From contig NZ_BCXD01000011.1 in assembly GCF_001894925.1 (NCBI RefSeq), forward strand, positions 107,568 through 171,567: a stretch of 64,000 bases of DNA. Direction: 5' to 3'. The position numbers and the translations under genes were made by a program. Position 1 is the stretch's first letter. Each line of letters begins with the position of its first letter. The notes under the pieces are model-generated. The model was not told the DNA's origin. It was given only the letters and a program-made list of their open reading frames with translations, and did not search any database. Origin of the DNA: Rhodococcus rhodnii NBRC 100604. Lineage in GTDB: Bacteria > Actinomycetota > Actinomycetes > Mycobacteriales > Mycobacteriaceae. Positions 26,985-35,152 of the stretch are shown here, in pieces.

Positions 26985-28772
26985 TCAGTAGCGCTTCTTG
27001 CCGCCACCGCCGCCACTGCGGCGCTGGTGATTCGGCGGGCCCTGGTCGGGCTGCAGGTGGATCAGCTGACCCGAGATGCGGGTGCGGCTGAGCGCGTCGA
27101 GCGTCTCCTTCGGCAGCGTCGCCGGAAGCTCCACGAGGCTGTGATCCGGCCGGATGCTGATGTGACCGAAATCGCTCCGGCGGAGGCCGCCCTCGTTGGC
27201 GATCGCACCGACGATCGCACCCGGCACGACGCGGTGCCGCTTGCCGACGGCGATCCGGTAGGTCGCCATCTCCTGACCGTCGCGGGTGAACTTCGGTCCC
27301 GAATCACGATCGAACTTGCGCGGCTTGCCGTCGCGCTCGCGCGGCTCGCGGGCCTCACGGGTGCGCTTCGGAGCCGGGGGCTCGGGCTTCATGAGGAACG
27401 AGTCGTCCCCCTGCGACAGCACGGCGAGTGCCGCGGCGATGTCGACGAGCGGGACGTCGTGCTCGCTCTCGTACTTCTCGATCATCGACCGGAACAATTC
27501 GAGATTGTCGGACGCGAGCGCCTCGGTGATCGAATCGCCGAACTTCTCGACACGCTGCGCGTTGACGTCGTCGACCGTCGGCAGCGCCATCTCCGCGAGG
27601 GGCTGGCGCGTCGCCTTCTCGATCGACCGCAGCAGGTGACGCTCACGCGGAGCGACGAACAGCAGCGCCTGACCGGCACGGCCCGCGCGGCCCGTGCGGC
27701 CGATGCGGTGGACGTACGACTCGGTGTCGTGCGGGATGTCGTAGTTCACGACGTGCGAGATCCGCTCGACGTCGAGGCCGCGGGCGGCGACGTCCGTCGC
27801 GACGAGGATATCGAGCGCGCCGCTCTTGAGCTGACCGATGGTCCGCTCACGCTGCGCCTGCACGATGTCGCCGTTGATCGCCGCTGCCGAGAACCCGCGC
27901 GCGCGAAGCCGTTCGGCGAGCTCCTCCGTCGCCTGCTTCGTGCGGACGAAGATGATCATCGCCTCGAACTGCTCGACCTCGAGGATGCGGGTCAGCGCGT
28001 CGAGCTTGCGGGGATTGGCGACCTGGACGTACCGCTGCGTGATGCTCGACGACGTCGTCGTCTTCGACTTCACCGTAATCTCGACGGGGTCGTGCAGGTA
28101 CTGCTTCGAGATCTTGCGGATCGCACCGGGCATGGTCGCCGAGAACAGCGCGACCTGCTTGTACTCCGGAGTGTCGGAGAGGATGCGCTCGACGTCCTCC
28201 TGGAAGCCCATCTTGAGCATCTCGTCCGCCTCGTCGAGCACGAGGTACTGGAGCTTCGTGAGGTCCAGCGTGCCCTTCTCGAGGTGGTCGATGACGCGAC
28301 CGGGCGTGCCGACGACGACGTGCGCACCGCGCCGCAGCCCCGACAGCTGGACGCCGTAGCTCTGTCCACCGTAGATCGGCAGCACGTGCACGCCGGGCAT
28401 CCGCGACGAGTAGCGGCCGAACGCCTCGGCGACCTGGAGCGCGAGCTCACGGGTCGGCGCGAGGACGAGCGCCTGCGGCTCCTTCTGGGACAGATCGAGC
28501 CGCGACAGGATCGGAACCGCGAACGCCGCGGTCTTTCCGGTACCGGTCTGGGCGAGACCGACGACGTCGTTGCCTTCGAGCAACGGCGGGATCGTCGCCG
28601 CTTGAATCGGCGACGGGGTTTCGTAGCCCACATCCGAGAGGGCCTGGCGCACACGTTCGTCTATATCGAGATCGGCGAAAGTGGGGGTGCCGGCGTCACG
28701 CTCCGGCTCGCGATCGTTTTCATCCATTGACGTCGATTTTATCGCATGTTCGGGGGTGTCCTCGCCGCTCAT
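26985..28772 (-). CDS. deaD: DEAD-box RNA helicase (DeaD/CsdA type)
   Basis: This protein of about 595 residues unwinds RNA in ribosome assembly and cold or stress adaptation. It has, in order, the Q-motif PSPIQAATIPPL, Walker A AQTGTGKTAAF, motif II LDEADEML, motif III FSATMP, motif V VATDVAARGLDVERI and motif VI HRIGRTGRAGR. A linker and a DbpA-type RNA-binding domain follow (YRIAVGKRHRVVPGAIVGAI and onward), then a Gly/Lys tail (RRSGGGGGKKRY). The start is uncertain: ATG 28772 or 28778 gives the full N-terminus, while ATG 28727 begins just before the conserved part. It is divergent from the HdeD-like gene. Confidence 0.93.
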   Translation of the reverse strand: MSGEDTPEHAIKSTSMDENDREPERDAGTPTFADLDIDERVRQALSDVGYETPSPIQAATIPPLLEGNDVVGLAQTGTGKTAAFAVPILSRLDLSQKEPQALVLAPTRELALQVAEAFGRYSSRMPGVHVLPIYGGQSYGVQLSGLRRGAHVVVGTPGRVIDHLEKGTLDLTKLQYLVLDEADEMLKMGFQEDVERILSDTPEYKQVALFSATMPGAIRKISKQYLHDPVEITVKSKTTTSSSITQRYVQVANPRKLDALTRILEVEQFEAMIIFVRTKQATEELAERLRARGFSAAAINGDIVQAQRERTIGQLKSGALDILVATDVAARGLDVERISHVVNYDIPHDTESYVHRIGRTGRAGRAGQALLFVAPRERHLLRSIEKATRQPLAEMALPTVDDVNAQRVEKFGDSITEALASDNLELFRSMIEKYESEHDVPLVDIAAALAVLSQGDDSFLMKPEPPAPKRTREAREPRERDGKPRKFDRDSGPKFTRDGQEMATYRIAVGKRHRVVPGAIVGAIANEGGLRRSDFGHISIRPDHSLVELPATLPKETLDALSRTRISGQLIHLQPDQGPPNHQRRSGGGGGKKRY

Positions 28773-28867
28773 CGGCATTCTCGGTCGCGTCGGTCGAGGT
28801 GACACGACCTGCGAGTGACCGGACAGACACATGTGACGATTCGGTCCCCCTCTCCGGGCACCGGTCC

Positions 28868-28873
28868 TACGCT
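28868..28873 (+). promoter_or_regulatory. -10 box of the HdeD-like gene
   Basis: TACGCT is a TAnnnT element 43 nt before the ATG at 28917. The leader carries GAGGAG next to the start, so this gene is translated with a normal ribosome-binding site. Confidence 0.35.
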
Positions 28874-28916
28874 GTTGCCAGCGAGCGACAGTCGTGACCG
28901 ACGTGAGGAGACGACC

Positions 28917-29519
28917 ATGGTGGCTCCAGGTTCGACCGGCGGCGCTCAGGCGCCCGGCAACGTTCTCGCGGACGTCACGGCGGCGGCCTGGAAGATCGGT
29001 GTCGTCCGCGGCGTGCTCGCCGTTCTGTTCGGCATCGTCGCGCTCGTCTGGCCGGGGATCACCGTGCTGGCACTGGTGTTCGTCTTCGGTGTCTACGCGA
29101 TCGTGGACGGCGTCGTCGCGATCGCGCGGTCGGTCTCCGCGCGCGGCCGCAGCGGCTCAGGCTGGGGCTGGTGGGTCGCGCTCGGCGTCGTCTCGGTGAT
29201 CGCCGGCGTCATCGCACTGGTGTGGCCGGGCGTCACGGCCGTCGTCCTGCTCTACATCATCGCGATCTACGCGATGATCTTCGGCATCCTCGGGGCGGTC
29301 GGCGCGGTGCGGCTGCGCCACGTTCCGGGCTCGGGCTGGGGCTGGCTGCTCGCGGCGTCGGTGCTCGCGGTGCTGTTCGGCATCGTGCTCACGATCGCGC
29401 CCGGCGCCGGCATCCTCGGGTTCGTCGTTCTGATGGGCGTCTACGCGATCGCCTTCGGCGTCCTGCTGGTCGTCGGGTCGCTGTCGCTGCGGAGCGCGGC
29501 ACGGTCGACAGCCGAGTGA
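28917..29519 (+). CDS. HdeD/DUF308 family membrane protein
   Basis: This 200-residue membrane protein has six predicted helices in three repeated hairpins, each with the pattern LAVLFGIVALVWPGITVLAL, seen again as VIAGVIALVWPGVTAVVLLY and AVLFGIVLTIAPGAGILGFV. This threefold repeat defines the HdeD family, linked to acid stress in enterobacteria. The function in actinobacteria is unknown. GGAG lies 6 nt before ATG 28917. Confidence 0.9.
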   Translation: MVAPGSTGGAQAPGNVLADVTAAAWKIGVVRGVLAVLFGIVALVWPGITVLALVFVFGVYAIVDGVVAIARSVSARGRSGSGWGWWVALGVVSVIAGVIALVWPGVTAVVLLYIIAIYAMIFGILGAVGAVRLRHVPGSGWGWLLAASVLAVLFGIVLTIAPGAGILGFVVLMGVYAIAFGVLLVVGSLSLRSAARSTAE

Positions 29520-29542
29520 CGTCCACCGGCGGGCTTCGGCGA

Positions 29543-29548
29543 TAGGTT
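29543..29548 (+). promoter_or_regulatory. -10 box of the nitrilase-fold amidase gene
   Basis: TAGGTT ends 6 nt before the ATG at 29555, so the message probably starts at the codon. A GGAG sits only 2 nt before the ATG, too close to act well. Confidence 0.45.
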
Positions 29549-29554
29549 GGAGTC

Positions 29555-30361
29555 ATGGTCGAGATCGCTGTTGCCCAATTCGCGCCCGGCGTCGACAAGG
29601 ACGAGAACCTGCGGTCGGTCCGTGCGCTCGTGGCCGACGCCGCCGCACGCGGCGCGCACGTCGTCGTGACCCCGGAGTACACGAGTTTCACCGCTCCCCG
29701 CACGGACGAGCGCATCGTCGCGGCCGGTGAGCCGCTCGACGGTCCCTTCGTGACGGGACTCGCCGGCATCGCCGCGGAGCACGACGTCACGCTCGTGACG
29801 GGCGTCGCCGAGTCGATCGAGGGCGAGGAGCGGGTGCACAACACGCTCGTCGCGATCTCCCCCGGCGGCGAGATCGTCGCGCGGTATCGCAAGCTCCACC
29901 TGTACGACGCGTTCGGCCGCACCGAGTCGACGGTGATCGCGCCCGGCCCCGTGACGCCACCCGAGACCTTCGCCGTCGACGGCCTGACCTTCGGGATGCA
30001 GACCTGCTACGACCTGCGCTTCCCCGAGGTGACCCGGCTGCTCGTCGACGCCGGCGCCGACGTCGTGTGCCTGCCGGCGCAGTGGGTCCCCGGGCCGCTC
30101 AAGGAGGACCACTGGACGACGCTCGTGCGCGCTCGCGCGATCGAGAACACGGTGTACGTCGCGGCGGCCGACCAGGGCCCGCGCACCGGCGCCGGGCACA
30201 GCATGATCGTCGATCCGTACGGCATCGTCGTCACCGCGCTGGGCGAGCAGACGGGGACGGCTGTCGCGACCGTCACCCGCTCGCGGCTCGACTCGGTCCG
30301 CACCGAGAACCCCGCACTGGAGCTGCGCAGGTTCGCCGTGACCGTCCGCCCCGGCGAGTAG
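29555..30361 (+). CDS. Carbon-nitrogen hydrolase (Nit1/Nit2-like amidase)
   Basis: This 268-residue nitrilase-superfamily hydrolase has the triad Glu41 (VVTPEYTSF), Lys113 (ARYRKLHLYDAFG) and Cys151 (MQTCYDLRFPE). The LHLYDAFG and CYDLRFPE wording matches the Nit branch of omega-amidases and deaminated-glutathione amidases. In a mycothiol-using organism the natural substrate may be alpha-ketoglutaramate or a related repair substrate (inference). The next gene, a phosphoribosyltransferase, starts 62 nt downstream. Confidence 0.9.
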   Translation: MVEIAVAQFAPGVDKDENLRSVRALVADAAARGAHVVVTPEYTSFTAPRTDERIVAAGEPLDGPFVTGLAGIAAEHDVTLVTGVAESIEGEERVHNTLVAISPGGEIVARYRKLHLYDAFGRTESTVIAPGPVTPPETFAVDGLTFGMQTCYDLRFPEVTRLLVDAGADVVCLPAQWVPGPLKEDHWTTLVRARAIENTVYVAAADQGPRTGAGHSMIVDPYGIVVTALGEQTGTAVATVTRSRLDSVRTENPALELRRFAVTVRPGE

Positions 30362-30423
30362 CCTGGCCCACACGACCGACCGACGGGGGTACACACGTCG
30401 CCACGCCGTGGCGGAGGTGAACG

Positions 30424-31101
30424 ATGCGGTACGCGAATCGCGCCGACGCCGGCCGGAATCTGGCCGGAGCGGTGACGGATCTCCGGAGCGCCGACGAGCG
30501 GCGCGGACGCCCATGGGTCGCGCCGCTGGTACTCGCCCTCCCCCGCGGCGGCATTCCGGTCGCCGCCGAGGTCGCCCGCGCGCTCGGTGCACCGCTCGAC
30601 ATCGCACTCGTCCGCAAACTCGGTGTTCCCGGGCAGCCGGAACTCGCGATGGGGGCGATCGGCGAACGCGGCGCGATCGTCACCAACGACGACGTCGTGG
30701 CACGCTCCCGGATCGACGACGGCGCGTGGGCGGCCGTTCTCGACGCCGAACGGGGTGAACTCGCACGCCGCTCCGAACTGTTGCGCGGCGACCGGCCCGC
30801 GCTCGACCCGCGCGGGCGCCCCGTCGTTCTCGTCGACGACGGCGCGGCGACCGGCGCCACCGCGATCGCCGCGATCACCGATCTCGAGTACGCCGGGGCC
30901 GACCGCGTCGTCGTCGCGCTTCCCGTCGCGACGGGGTCGGCCGCGCGACGGCTCGCCCGCGCGGCGACCGTCGTGTCGCCGTACGTGTCCGACGCCCTCG
31001 GTGGTGTGGGCGAGGCGTACCGCGATTTCCACCAGCTGTCCGACGACGAAGCGCGCAGTGCGCTCGGTCACGGACACCAGCAGGGGATTCCCGGCATGTG
31101 A
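30424..31101 (+). CDS. Phosphoribosyltransferase-domain protein
   Basis: This 225-residue protein has a type I PRTase fold. LALPRGGIPVAAEVARALGA is the N-terminal unit, and VVLVDDGAATGATAIAAI is the 13-residue PRPP-binding signature with two acidic residues. PVATGSAARRLARAATVV follows. Such proteins in actinobacteria are often annotated as predicted phosphoribosyltransferases of unknown substrate, with a hood region unlike the purine enzymes. GGAGG precedes ATG 30424. Confidence 0.88.
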   Translation: MRYANRADAGRNLAGAVTDLRSADERRGRPWVAPLVLALPRGGIPVAAEVARALGAPLDIALVRKLGVPGQPELAMGAIGERGAIVTNDDVVARSRIDDGAWAAVLDAERGELARRSELLRGDRPALDPRGRPVVLVDDGAATGATAIAAITDLEYAGADRVVVALPVATGSAARRLARAATVVSPYVSDALGGVGEAYRDFHQLSDDEARSALGHGHQQGIPGM

Positions 31102-31240
31102 GACGTACGGTACTCGAAGTAACACAAAACGCGCTGGTCAGAGCACGAAGTAGGCATAACGGACACATGCGCTGATGCAAAAAGGGCGACGATGTGATCG
31201 AATGCACACCATCCGATCGATCTGCTCTTGGAGGGTCACA

Positions 31241-33028
31241 GTGCGTGAATACTCGGTGCCACAGTCCTTCGTCGTGCCGGAGGACGCGTCGATGGCGGAT
31301 TCCGTCTTCCGGTACGCCGAGGAGGATCCCACCTTCGTGCCGTTCAAGCGGCCGTCGAACGGCGGCTGGGTCGACGTCACCGCCGCAGAGTTCGCGAAGC
31401 AGGTACGCGGCGTCGCGAAGGGCCTGATCGCCGCCGGCATCGAGTCCGGCGACCGTGTCGCGATCCTCTCGGGCACCCGCTACGAGTGGGTCGTCCTCGA
31501 CTACGCGATCTGGACCGCGGGTGGCTGCACCGTCGCGATCTACGAGACGTCCTCCCCCGACCAGGCGAAGTGGATCCTCGAGGACTCCGCCACGAAGCTG
31601 CTCGTCGTCGAGAAGGCAGCGCACGCGGATGCACTGAAGGAGGTCACCGACTCCGCCGAGGCACTCGCCGAGGTCCTCCAGATCGAGGCCGGTGCGATCG
31701 ACGAGCTGACGCGCCGCGGCGCCGACGTCACCGACGAGCAGGTCGAGGAGCGCCGCCACTCGGTGCGGGCGGAGTCCCCCGCGACGCTGATCTACACGTC
31801 CGGCACGACCGGCCGCCCCAAGGGCGTGCAGCTGACCCACGCGAACTTCCACGCCGAGTCGGCGGCCGTGAAGATCGCGATGGCCGACGCGATGTACGCG
31901 GGCCGCCGCACCCTGATGTTCCTCCCGCTCGCGCACGTGTTCGCCCGCGCCATCTCGTTCGGCGCCTTCGACGCGAAGGTCACGGTCGGCCACACCTCCG
32001 ACACGACGACTCTCGTCGAGCAGTTCGGCGTCTTCAAGCCCCACTTCGTGCTCTCGGTGCCGCGCGTCTTCGAGAAGGTCTACAACTCCGCGAAGCAGAA
32101 GGCGTACGACGGCGGCAAGGGCTCGATCTTCGAGAAGGCCTCCGACACCGCCATCGAGTTCAGCAAGGCGAGCGAGGCCGGCAAGGTCCCGCTCGGCCTG
32201 AAGATCAAGCACGCCGTGTTCGACAAGCTGGTGTACGGCAAGATCAAGGCCGCGCTGGGCGGCGAGTGCGATCGTGCCGTCTCGGGCGGCGCCGCTCTCG
32301 GTGCACGCCTCGGCCACTTCTTCAACGGCGTCGGCGTCCCGGTCTACGAGGGCTACGGCCTGACCGAGACCAGCGCGGCGATCACCGTCAACACGACCTC
32401 GGCGCAGCGGATCGGCACCGTCGGCCGCCCGCTCGACGGCCATTCCGCGAAGATCGCCGAGGACGGCGAGCTGCTCGTCAAGGGCCCGGTCGTCTTCGGC
32501 GGCTACTGGCACAACGAGGAAGCCAGCAAGGAAGCGATCGTCGACGGCTGGTTCCACACGGGCGATCTCGGCTCGATCGATCAGGACGGCTTCGTCTCGA
32601 TCGTCGGCCGCAAGAAGGAGATCATCGTGACGGCGGGCGGCAAGAACGTCGCACCCGCGACTCTCGAGGATGCCCTGCGCGCTCACCCGCTCGTGAGCCA
32701 GTGCCTCGTCGTCGGTGACGGCAAGCCGTTCATCGGTGCGCTGATCACGCTCGACGCCGAGACCCTGCCGGGCTGGCGCGAGCGCAACGACGTCCCCGAG
32801 GGCACCCCGGTCTCGGCACTGCTCGAGCACGTCGACCTCATCGCCGAGATCGACGCCGCGGTCGCCGACGCCAACAGCAAGGTGTCCAAGGCCGAGCAGA
32901 TCAAGAAGTACAAGCTCGTCGAGTCGGACTTCACGATCGAGAGCGGCGAGCTCACCCCGACGATGAAGCTCAAGCGCAACATCATCCACAAGGAGCGCGG
33001 CGCGGTCATCGAGTCGATCTACGTCTAG
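31241..33028 (+). CDS. fadD15: Long-chain fatty acid-CoA ligase FadD15
   Basis: This 595-residue ANL-superfamily ligase has the length and end of mycobacterial FadD15. It carries LIYTSGTTGRPKGVQLTHAN (ATP loop, about residues 183-202), the block VGVPVYEGYGLTETSAAITV, hinge GWFHTGDLGSIDQDGFVSIV, motif VTAGGKNVAPATLEDAL and catalytic Lys in LTPTMKLKR. It forms acyl-CoA for lipid synthesis or degradation. The GTG start at 31241 has GGAGGG upstream. The 139-nt region before it is locally AT-richer and probably holds its promoter. A strong bidirectional hairpin follows. Confidence 0.93.
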   Translation: MREYSVPQSFVVPEDASMADSVFRYAEEDPTFVPFKRPSNGGWVDVTAAEFAKQVRGVAKGLIAAGIESGDRVAILSGTRYEWVVLDYAIWTAGGCTVAIYETSSPDQAKWILEDSATKLLVVEKAAHADALKEVTDSAEALAEVLQIEAGAIDELTRRGADVTDEQVEERRHSVRAESPATLIYTSGTTGRPKGVQLTHANFHAESAAVKIAMADAMYAGRRTLMFLPLAHVFARAISFGAFDAKVTVGHTSDTTTLVEQFGVFKPHFVLSVPRVFEKVYNSAKQKAYDGGKGSIFEKASDTAIEFSKASEAGKVPLGLKIKHAVFDKLVYGKIKAALGGECDRAVSGGAALGARLGHFFNGVGVPVYEGYGLTETSAAITVNTTSAQRIGTVGRPLDGHSAKIAEDGELLVKGPVVFGGYWHNEEASKEAIVDGWFHTGDLGSIDQDGFVSIVGRKKEIIVTAGGKNVAPATLEDALRAHPLVSQCLVVGDGKPFIGALITLDAETLPGWRERNDVPEGTPVSALLEHVDLIAEIDAAVADANSKVSKAEQIKKYKLVESDFTIESGELTPTMKLKRNIIHKERGAVIESIYV

Positions 33029-33043
33029 AACTCGCACACGCGA

Positions 33044-33096
33044 GACACGGGCGACGCCCGCACTGCCGATCAGGCGGTGCGGGCGTCGCCCGTGTC
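33044..33096. terminator. Strong bidirectional hairpin terminator
   Basis: This is a 24-bp stem with one G-U pair. The left arm, 33044-33067, begins GACACGGGCGACGCCCGCA. The loop is GATCA, and the right arm is 33073-33096. It lies between the convergent genes ending at 33028 and 33107. No U-tract follows on either side, as usual in actinobacteria. Confidence 0.8.
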
Positions 33097-33106
33097 GCAC
33101 GCGGTC

Positions 33107-34312
33107 TCAGCCGAAGCAGCGGCCCTCACCGCGGTAGGTGGGCAGCGGCGCCACGGTGCCGTCGTGCTCGACGGCGTGCACGTGCGTGAACCGCTCGCAC
33201 AACTCCCCCGCTTTGGCGTGACGCAGCCACACCCGATCGCCCGGACGCAGCGACTCCGCGGCCGCGCCCGTCAGCGGCGTCTGCACCTCACCGGCCCCTT
33301 CGCTGCGCAGCAATTTCAGCCCCGCGGGCCGGACGGGCCGCGGCACCCGGGACGTGCCGGGCGGCCCCGAGGCGATGTAGCCGCCGCCGAAGGCCGTCAC
33401 GATCCGCCGTGCCGGACGGCGCACGACGGGCAGTGCGAAGTACAGCGACGGCTTCGGCTCGAACGCGCGATAGTCGTCGAAGAGGGTCGGCGTGTAGAGG
33501 CCGGAGCCCGCCGTCACCTCGTTCACCACCGGGTCCGACGAGGTGAGTTCGAGCGATCCGGTTCCGCCGCCGTTGACGATCTCGAGGGGTCCGACGGCCG
33601 AGGTCACGGCGTCGACGACGACGGACCTCCGGCCGGCGAGTTCGCGTGCCGACAGCGCCTTGACGGCGCGGATCGCGGCGCTGCGGTCGGGCATGCCGGC
33701 GATCTGCGCCTCGTAGAACATGACACCGACGACGTCGAAGCCGCGGGCCGCCGCGCGCCGCGCGAGGCCGGCAGCGTGCTCCGGTGTCCGGATCGGCGAG
33801 CGCCGAACCCCGAGGTGCAGTGGGCCGATCCGCAGCGAGGCGTCCACGTCGATGCACACGCGCAACCGCTGCGACCCCGCCGCGGCGCGGAGCAGGTCGA
33901 GTTGCTCGTCGGAGTCGATCATGAGCGTGATCGACGAGCGCAACTCGTCGTCGGAAGCTAGGCGCTCGATCGCGCGGGTGTCGGCGGTGGGGTATCCCAT
34001 GAGCACGTCGCGCGCGCCGTGCCCGGCGAGCCAGATGGCTTCGGGCAGTGCGTAGGACATGATGCCGCGGAACCCGGCGTTCGCGGTGAGGCCGTCGCCC
34101 AGCACCTCGGCGAGCACGGCGCGGCAGCGCACCGACTTGCTCGCGACGCGCACCGGAGTCCCGCCCGCGCGACGAACCAGCTCGGCGGCGTTGGCGCGCA
34201 ACGTGTCCAGGTCGAGCACGGCGAGCGGCCCGGGTTCTGATGCGGTCGCGGCGTCGAGCCGGTCGAGGACCGGCCGTGCCGTGCTGTCGTGGTGCGCGAG
34301 GCTCGTGGTCAC
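33107..34312 (-). CDS. PLP fold-type III amino-acid deaminase/aldolase (D-threonine aldolase-like)
   Basis: This 401-residue protein has an alanine-racemase-type barrel and a C-terminal D-serine-dehydratase-like domain. LAVLDLDTLRANAAELVRRA is the start of the barrel. VRVASKSVRCRAVL has the Lys that would hold PLP. CIDVDASLRIGPLHLGVRRS and IVNGGGTGSLEL (phosphate loop) follow, then HAKAGELCERF at the end, where D-serine dehydratase-like domains bind metal. The substrate is likely a D-hydroxyamino acid (inference). A perfect 20-bp palindrome lies 39 nt before its start, probably a TetR operator shared with the lactone oxidase gene. Confidence 0.82.
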   Translation of the reverse strand: MTTSLAHHDSTARPVLDRLDAATASEPGPLAVLDLDTLRANAAELVRRAGGTPVRVASKSVRCRAVLAEVLGDGLTANAGFRGIMSYALPEAIWLAGHGARDVLMGYPTADTRAIERLASDDELRSSITLMIDSDEQLDLLRAAAGSQRLRVCIDVDASLRIGPLHLGVRRSPIRTPEHAAGLARRAAARGFDVVGVMFYEAQIAGMPDRSAAIRAVKALSARELAGRRSVVVDAVTSAVGPLEIVNGGGTGSLELTSSDPVVNEVTAGSGLYTPTLFDDYRAFEPKPSLYFALPVVRRPARRIVTAFGGGYIASGPPGTSRVPRPVRPAGLKLLRSEGAGEVQTPLTGAAAESLRPGDRVWLRHAKAGELCERFTHVHAVEHDGTVAPLPTYRGEGRCFG

Positions 34313-34351
34313 ACTCGACAGTCAAACACTCCCGAGCAGCCGCGTCCACGT

Positions 34352-34371
34352 ACCTGGACGATCGTCCAGGT
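34352..34371. promoter_or_regulatory. TetR operator candidate A (20-bp perfect palindrome)
   Basis: ACCTGGACGATCGTCCAGGT is perfectly self-complementary. It lies in the 61-nt gap between the end of tetR and the start of the PLP enzyme gene. The same CCTGGAC-N4-GTCCAGG core recurs at 35121-35138. Confidence 0.75.
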
Positions 34372-34373
34372 GA

Positions 34374-35020
34374 TCAGGGTGTGCGGGCGACGGCGCTCGA
34401 CGCGACGTTGCGGGCCAGATCGTCGAGCGCTGCGAGCGTGGCGTCGGTGTCGCGGTCGACGAGCCACCGCAACACGATTCCGTCGATGAAAGCGAGCGCC
34501 GAGCGCGCTACCTCCGCCAGCGGAACTGTGAACCGGACGCCCGCGAGCTCCTCGCACTCGTCGAGGAAGGCGATGGCCTCGCGGTCCATCGCCGAGTACT
34601 GCCGCTCGGCGATCCCCCCGCGCGGCCGCCCGTCGTCGCACGCTGACGGAGCGCGAGCGCGGTGATCTCGTACGTCAGGAGCTGACTACCCGGAGTGGCC
34701 TCGACGAACGGCCACATTCCGCTCAACCCGATGTGGATCAGAGTCCGCAGACCATCGACACCTGTGACCTCCGGGGCCTTTCTGACCTCGGCGAATCCTT
34801 CGCGAAGCGACATGCTCAACTGCTCGACGAGAGTCTCGCCCGTCGCGGCGACGAGTTCCTCCTTGGAGTCGAAGCAGTAGTACACGACTCCGAGCGAGAC
34901 GCCGGCCTCCTCCGCCACAGCACGGACCGTCACCGCTGCGACGCCCGAGCGTTCCGCGATCGCGAGGGCGGCACCGATGAGTTGCCGGCGGCGCTCGTCC
35001 GCGGGAAGCCTGTTGAGCAT
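34374..35020 (-). pseudogene. TetR family regulator, frameshifted at a G6 run
   Basis: The N-terminal part reads normally: DERRRQLIGAALAIAERSGV, then VRAVAEEAGVSLGVVYYCFD, a classical TetR HTH, then LRTLIHIGLSGMWPFVEATP. At about 34614-34619 a run of six C (G on the coding strand) breaks the frame. The C-terminal half continues in another frame as GIAERQYSAMDREAIAFLDE and onward to RNVASSAVARTP. One extra G restores a single protein of about 215 residues. This is either a sequencing error or a true recent mutation; it would remove the last dimerisation helices. The start ATG 35020 has AGGA 8 nt upstream. Two near-identical palindromes flank the gene, marking its probable targets. Confidence 0.8.
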
Positions 35021-35120
35021 GACCGAAATCCTAGTGGCCCACGCCACCGAACACGGGGCGCCACACGTCCGGGACGGTCACGAATCGGCAAATCACGGCC
35101 GGATTCGGGAGGGTCGGTTG

Positions 35121-35138
35121 CCTGGACAATCGTCCAGG
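35121..35138. promoter_or_regulatory. TetR operator candidate B
   Basis: CCTGGACAATCGTCCAGG differs from site A by one base in the centre. It ends 14 nt before the lactone oxidase start codon, where a bound repressor would block the promoter. Confidence 0.75.
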
Positions 35139-35152
35139 TTCATGATGGCGCA

